In this document: in pieces, positions 63,401 to 64,000 of the stretch
Numbering within the stretch: position 1 is the first letter of the stretch
How the letters are laid out: the number at the start of each line of letters is the position of its first letter
Assembly: GCF_040493455.1 (NCBI RefSeq)
Contig: NZ_JANFDA010000001.1
Coordinates: 558,001 to 622,000, forward strand
Direction of reading: 5' to 3'
Source: Microcosmobacter sp040493455
GTDB lineage: Bacteria > Bacteroidota > Bacteroidia > Flavobacteriales > Flavobacteriaceae
DNA: 64,000 nt
Notes under the pieces: generated by a model
What the model was told of the DNA's origin: nothing
The model's database searches: none
The model's input: the letters and a program-made list of their open reading frames with translations, nothing else
Translations under genes and position numbers: made by a program

Positions 63401-64000
63401 GCCATCATTTTATAGATGTCTACAGCGACTTCGACTTCTTTCTCCTGAGCGCCTCTAATGTCAACCTGCTTTATTTCTGGAAGACCTTCTATTTCATCCT
63501 CTAAATACTCGCCGTACTCTTTGAGTTTATCTATAGGGTAATCTCCTGAGATATTGATGTTTAAGATTGGCATTTCTTCGGACATACTTAAGTCAAAGAT
63601 GTTTGGCTTTACTTTAGCACCATTGAAGGTTGGCCAATCTTCACTTGCAGTTTCAATATCTACTTCGTCCTTTATTTTTTGCTTAGCAGCTTCAACAGTA
63701 ATATTCTCATCGAACTCAACCATAATACTAGAATAGTCTTCTAGTGATGTGGATGCGATTTCAATAACGTTACTGACAGTCTTTAAGCGATCTTCTATAG
63801 GATCTGTAATAAGCTTCTCAATATCTTCTGCAGTGTTTCCAGGATATATAGAGCTTATGTATATTTTGGTTTCTTTAATCTCTGGGAAATTCTCTCTTGG
63901 CATGCTTAGATAAGCAGATGCACCAAGGAAAAGAATCAACGCAATCAACACATACATTGTGGTTTTGTTATTGATTGCCCAAGAGGATAATCCAAATTCC
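60493..64000 (-). CDS. RND-family efflux permease (AcrB/HAE1-like), 5' partial
   Basis: The frame stays open to the window edge, upstream of the internal Met at 63957; the residues before it (EFGLSSWAINNKTT) match the N terminus of such pumps, so only a few codons are missing. At least 1168 residues are visible. Transmembrane segments, including GMLVDNGIVVVENVYR with the proton-relay Asp, alternate with two large periplasmic loops typical of the trimeric RND transporters. It should export drugs, bile-like compounds or other hydrophobic molecules together with a membrane-fusion protein and TolC-like channel, which would lie to the right. Compared with AcrB it has a long insertion between the halves. 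Confidence 0.94.
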   Translation of the reverse strand, partial: EFGLSSWAINNKTTMYVLIALILFLGASAYLSMPRENFPEIKETKIYISSIYPGNTAEDIEKLITDPIEDRLKTVSNVIEIASTSLEDYSSIMVEFDENITVEAAKQKIKDEVDIETASEDWPTFNGAKVKPNIFDLSMSEEMPILNINISGDYPIDKLKEYGEYLEDEIEGLPEIKQVDIRGAQEKEVEVAVDIYKMMAAQVSFDDVIGAISRENMTMSAGNLIASGQRRTIRILGEIEDPSELEDFVVKSEQGNSIYLKDIAQIKFKDEDKTTYAREFGAPVVMLDVKKRAGKNMVAAAEQIKVMVDDAVENVFPQDLQVSISNDQSSKTIGQVDDLVNNIIFGIILVVTVLMFFLGFKNALFVGFAIPMSMFMSLMILNMLGYTMNTMILFGLIMGLGMLVDNGIVVVENVYRLMDEGMPRIEAAKKGIGEIAFPIIISTATTVAAFIPLGLWPGVMGQFMIYFPVTLSVVLGSSLFVAIFFNSVLVSRYMTTEDKKMPVKQIIKITAIMGVIGALIMFFGGEYRILGTLMIFTAIMLWVYRLFLRGWANGFQNKILPRWERFYEKVLRAALSGRKPAAIAIGTFVLLIIAFMGFGASVGSQRTKVEFFPDNTPNQIIAYIEYPEGTDIEKTNAITKDIEERVYKIINEEAYKHGDFNFLTESAVSQVGEGAGNPQTDGGSQAEMPHRGKITATMREYKFREGADSNDLLKKVQEDLKDVYPGVSISVEKDAVGPPAGYPINIELEGNDYGELIATAERMRDFINSKNIQGIDELKIDVNKSKPSMMVQVDRKKAGELGVSASQVGQQLRNSIFGSKAGIYKEDGEDYDIYVRFNKENRYNTSAIFNQKITFRDMASGQIKEIPVSAVAKQNNASGFSAIKHRDVRRVVTVYSALAPGFTDAGAIVSKIQNEMQTFTDLPSTIKVDYTGQIEEQNKQMAFLMGAFFTGLGLIFFILIFQFNSVSKPGIIMLAIFLSLIGVFGGIVATGSAFVIMMTMMGIISLAGIVVNNGVVLLDYTQLLIDRKKVEQDLEDDTYLANDDLLEAIVKGGKARLRPVLLTAITTILGLIPLATGFNINFYTLFSEFNPHIYFGGDNVIFWGPLAWTVIYGLFIATFLTLIVVPILFYLVTRLKMRMYSHRVAVTEIAPVQQEVFNMDKRIGDAPA

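Overview
The window is from a low-GC marine-type member of the Bacteroidota, almost certainly family Flavobacteriaceae. The evidence is: many secreted proteins ending in type IX secretion (T9SS) sorting domains, a SusC/SusD pair, CarboxypepD_reg-headed TonB receptors, RseP and FeoAB in flavobacterial form, promoters of the TAnnTTTG type, and almost no Shine-Dalgarno sequences. The genus cannot be fixed from the sequence. Both ends cut genes: a CNNM/CBS protein at the left and an RND efflux permease at the right. One 100-N assembly gap (41486-41585) lies inside a repeat-containing surface protein.

Layout. 1-3377 (+): CNNM/CBS membrane protein, O6-methylguanine-DNA methyltransferase, membrane-anchored serine hydrolase and a PolB-type 3'-5' exonuclease, tightly packed. 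3383-27875: a 24-kb block of five giant secreted T9SS cargo genes, all on the minus strand: an Asp-box propeller protein, a reprolysin-like metalloprotease, an M14 carboxypeptidase, an M43 pappalysin-like protease and a lamin-tail/Fn3 protein. Only a two-domain oligopeptide-type ABC ATPase on the plus strand interrupts it. The cargo genes share exchangeable C-terminal cassettes, and their upstream regions share short motifs. This looks like an extracellular protein and peptide degradation set. 27994-38930: recX, a small outer-membrane protein, a JmjC-like cupin, bioB, a small membrane protein, a flotillin/NfeD pair, a lone beta-ketoacyl synthase, a Coa1-like protein, bioA-bioD and an FG-GAP T9SS protein. 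bioF is not present.

39080-46169: tRNA-Pro(GGG), a candidate small RNA, an AraC regulator followed by the gapped repeat protein, a possible 36-residue membrane peptide, a beta-barrel protein, a YtcJ-type amidohydrolase lipoprotein, a small secreted protein and tRNA-Asn(GTT). 46243-60403: RseP site-2 protease, a T9SS M1 aminopeptidase, a SCO-type copper chaperone, feoA-feoB, an orphan SusC/SusD pair and a large TonB-dependent receptor. 60493-64000: the RND permease.

How the genes fit together. The T9SS proteases, the M1 aminopeptidase, the SusCD/TonB receptors and the peptide-type ABC ATPase suggest a peptide-scavenging lifestyle. The biotin genes, FeoAB and SCO serve cofactor and metal supply. 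RseP and the flotillin/NfeD pair serve envelope homeostasis. No phage, transposon, CRISPR or defence system was recognised. The most interesting leads are the shared palindromic and CGATGAAWTGCA motifs in front of the secreted-protease genes, the synonymously recoded tandem repeats around the gap, the orphan promoter-terminator unit beside tRNA-Pro, and the ketosynthase in the biotin neighbourhood.
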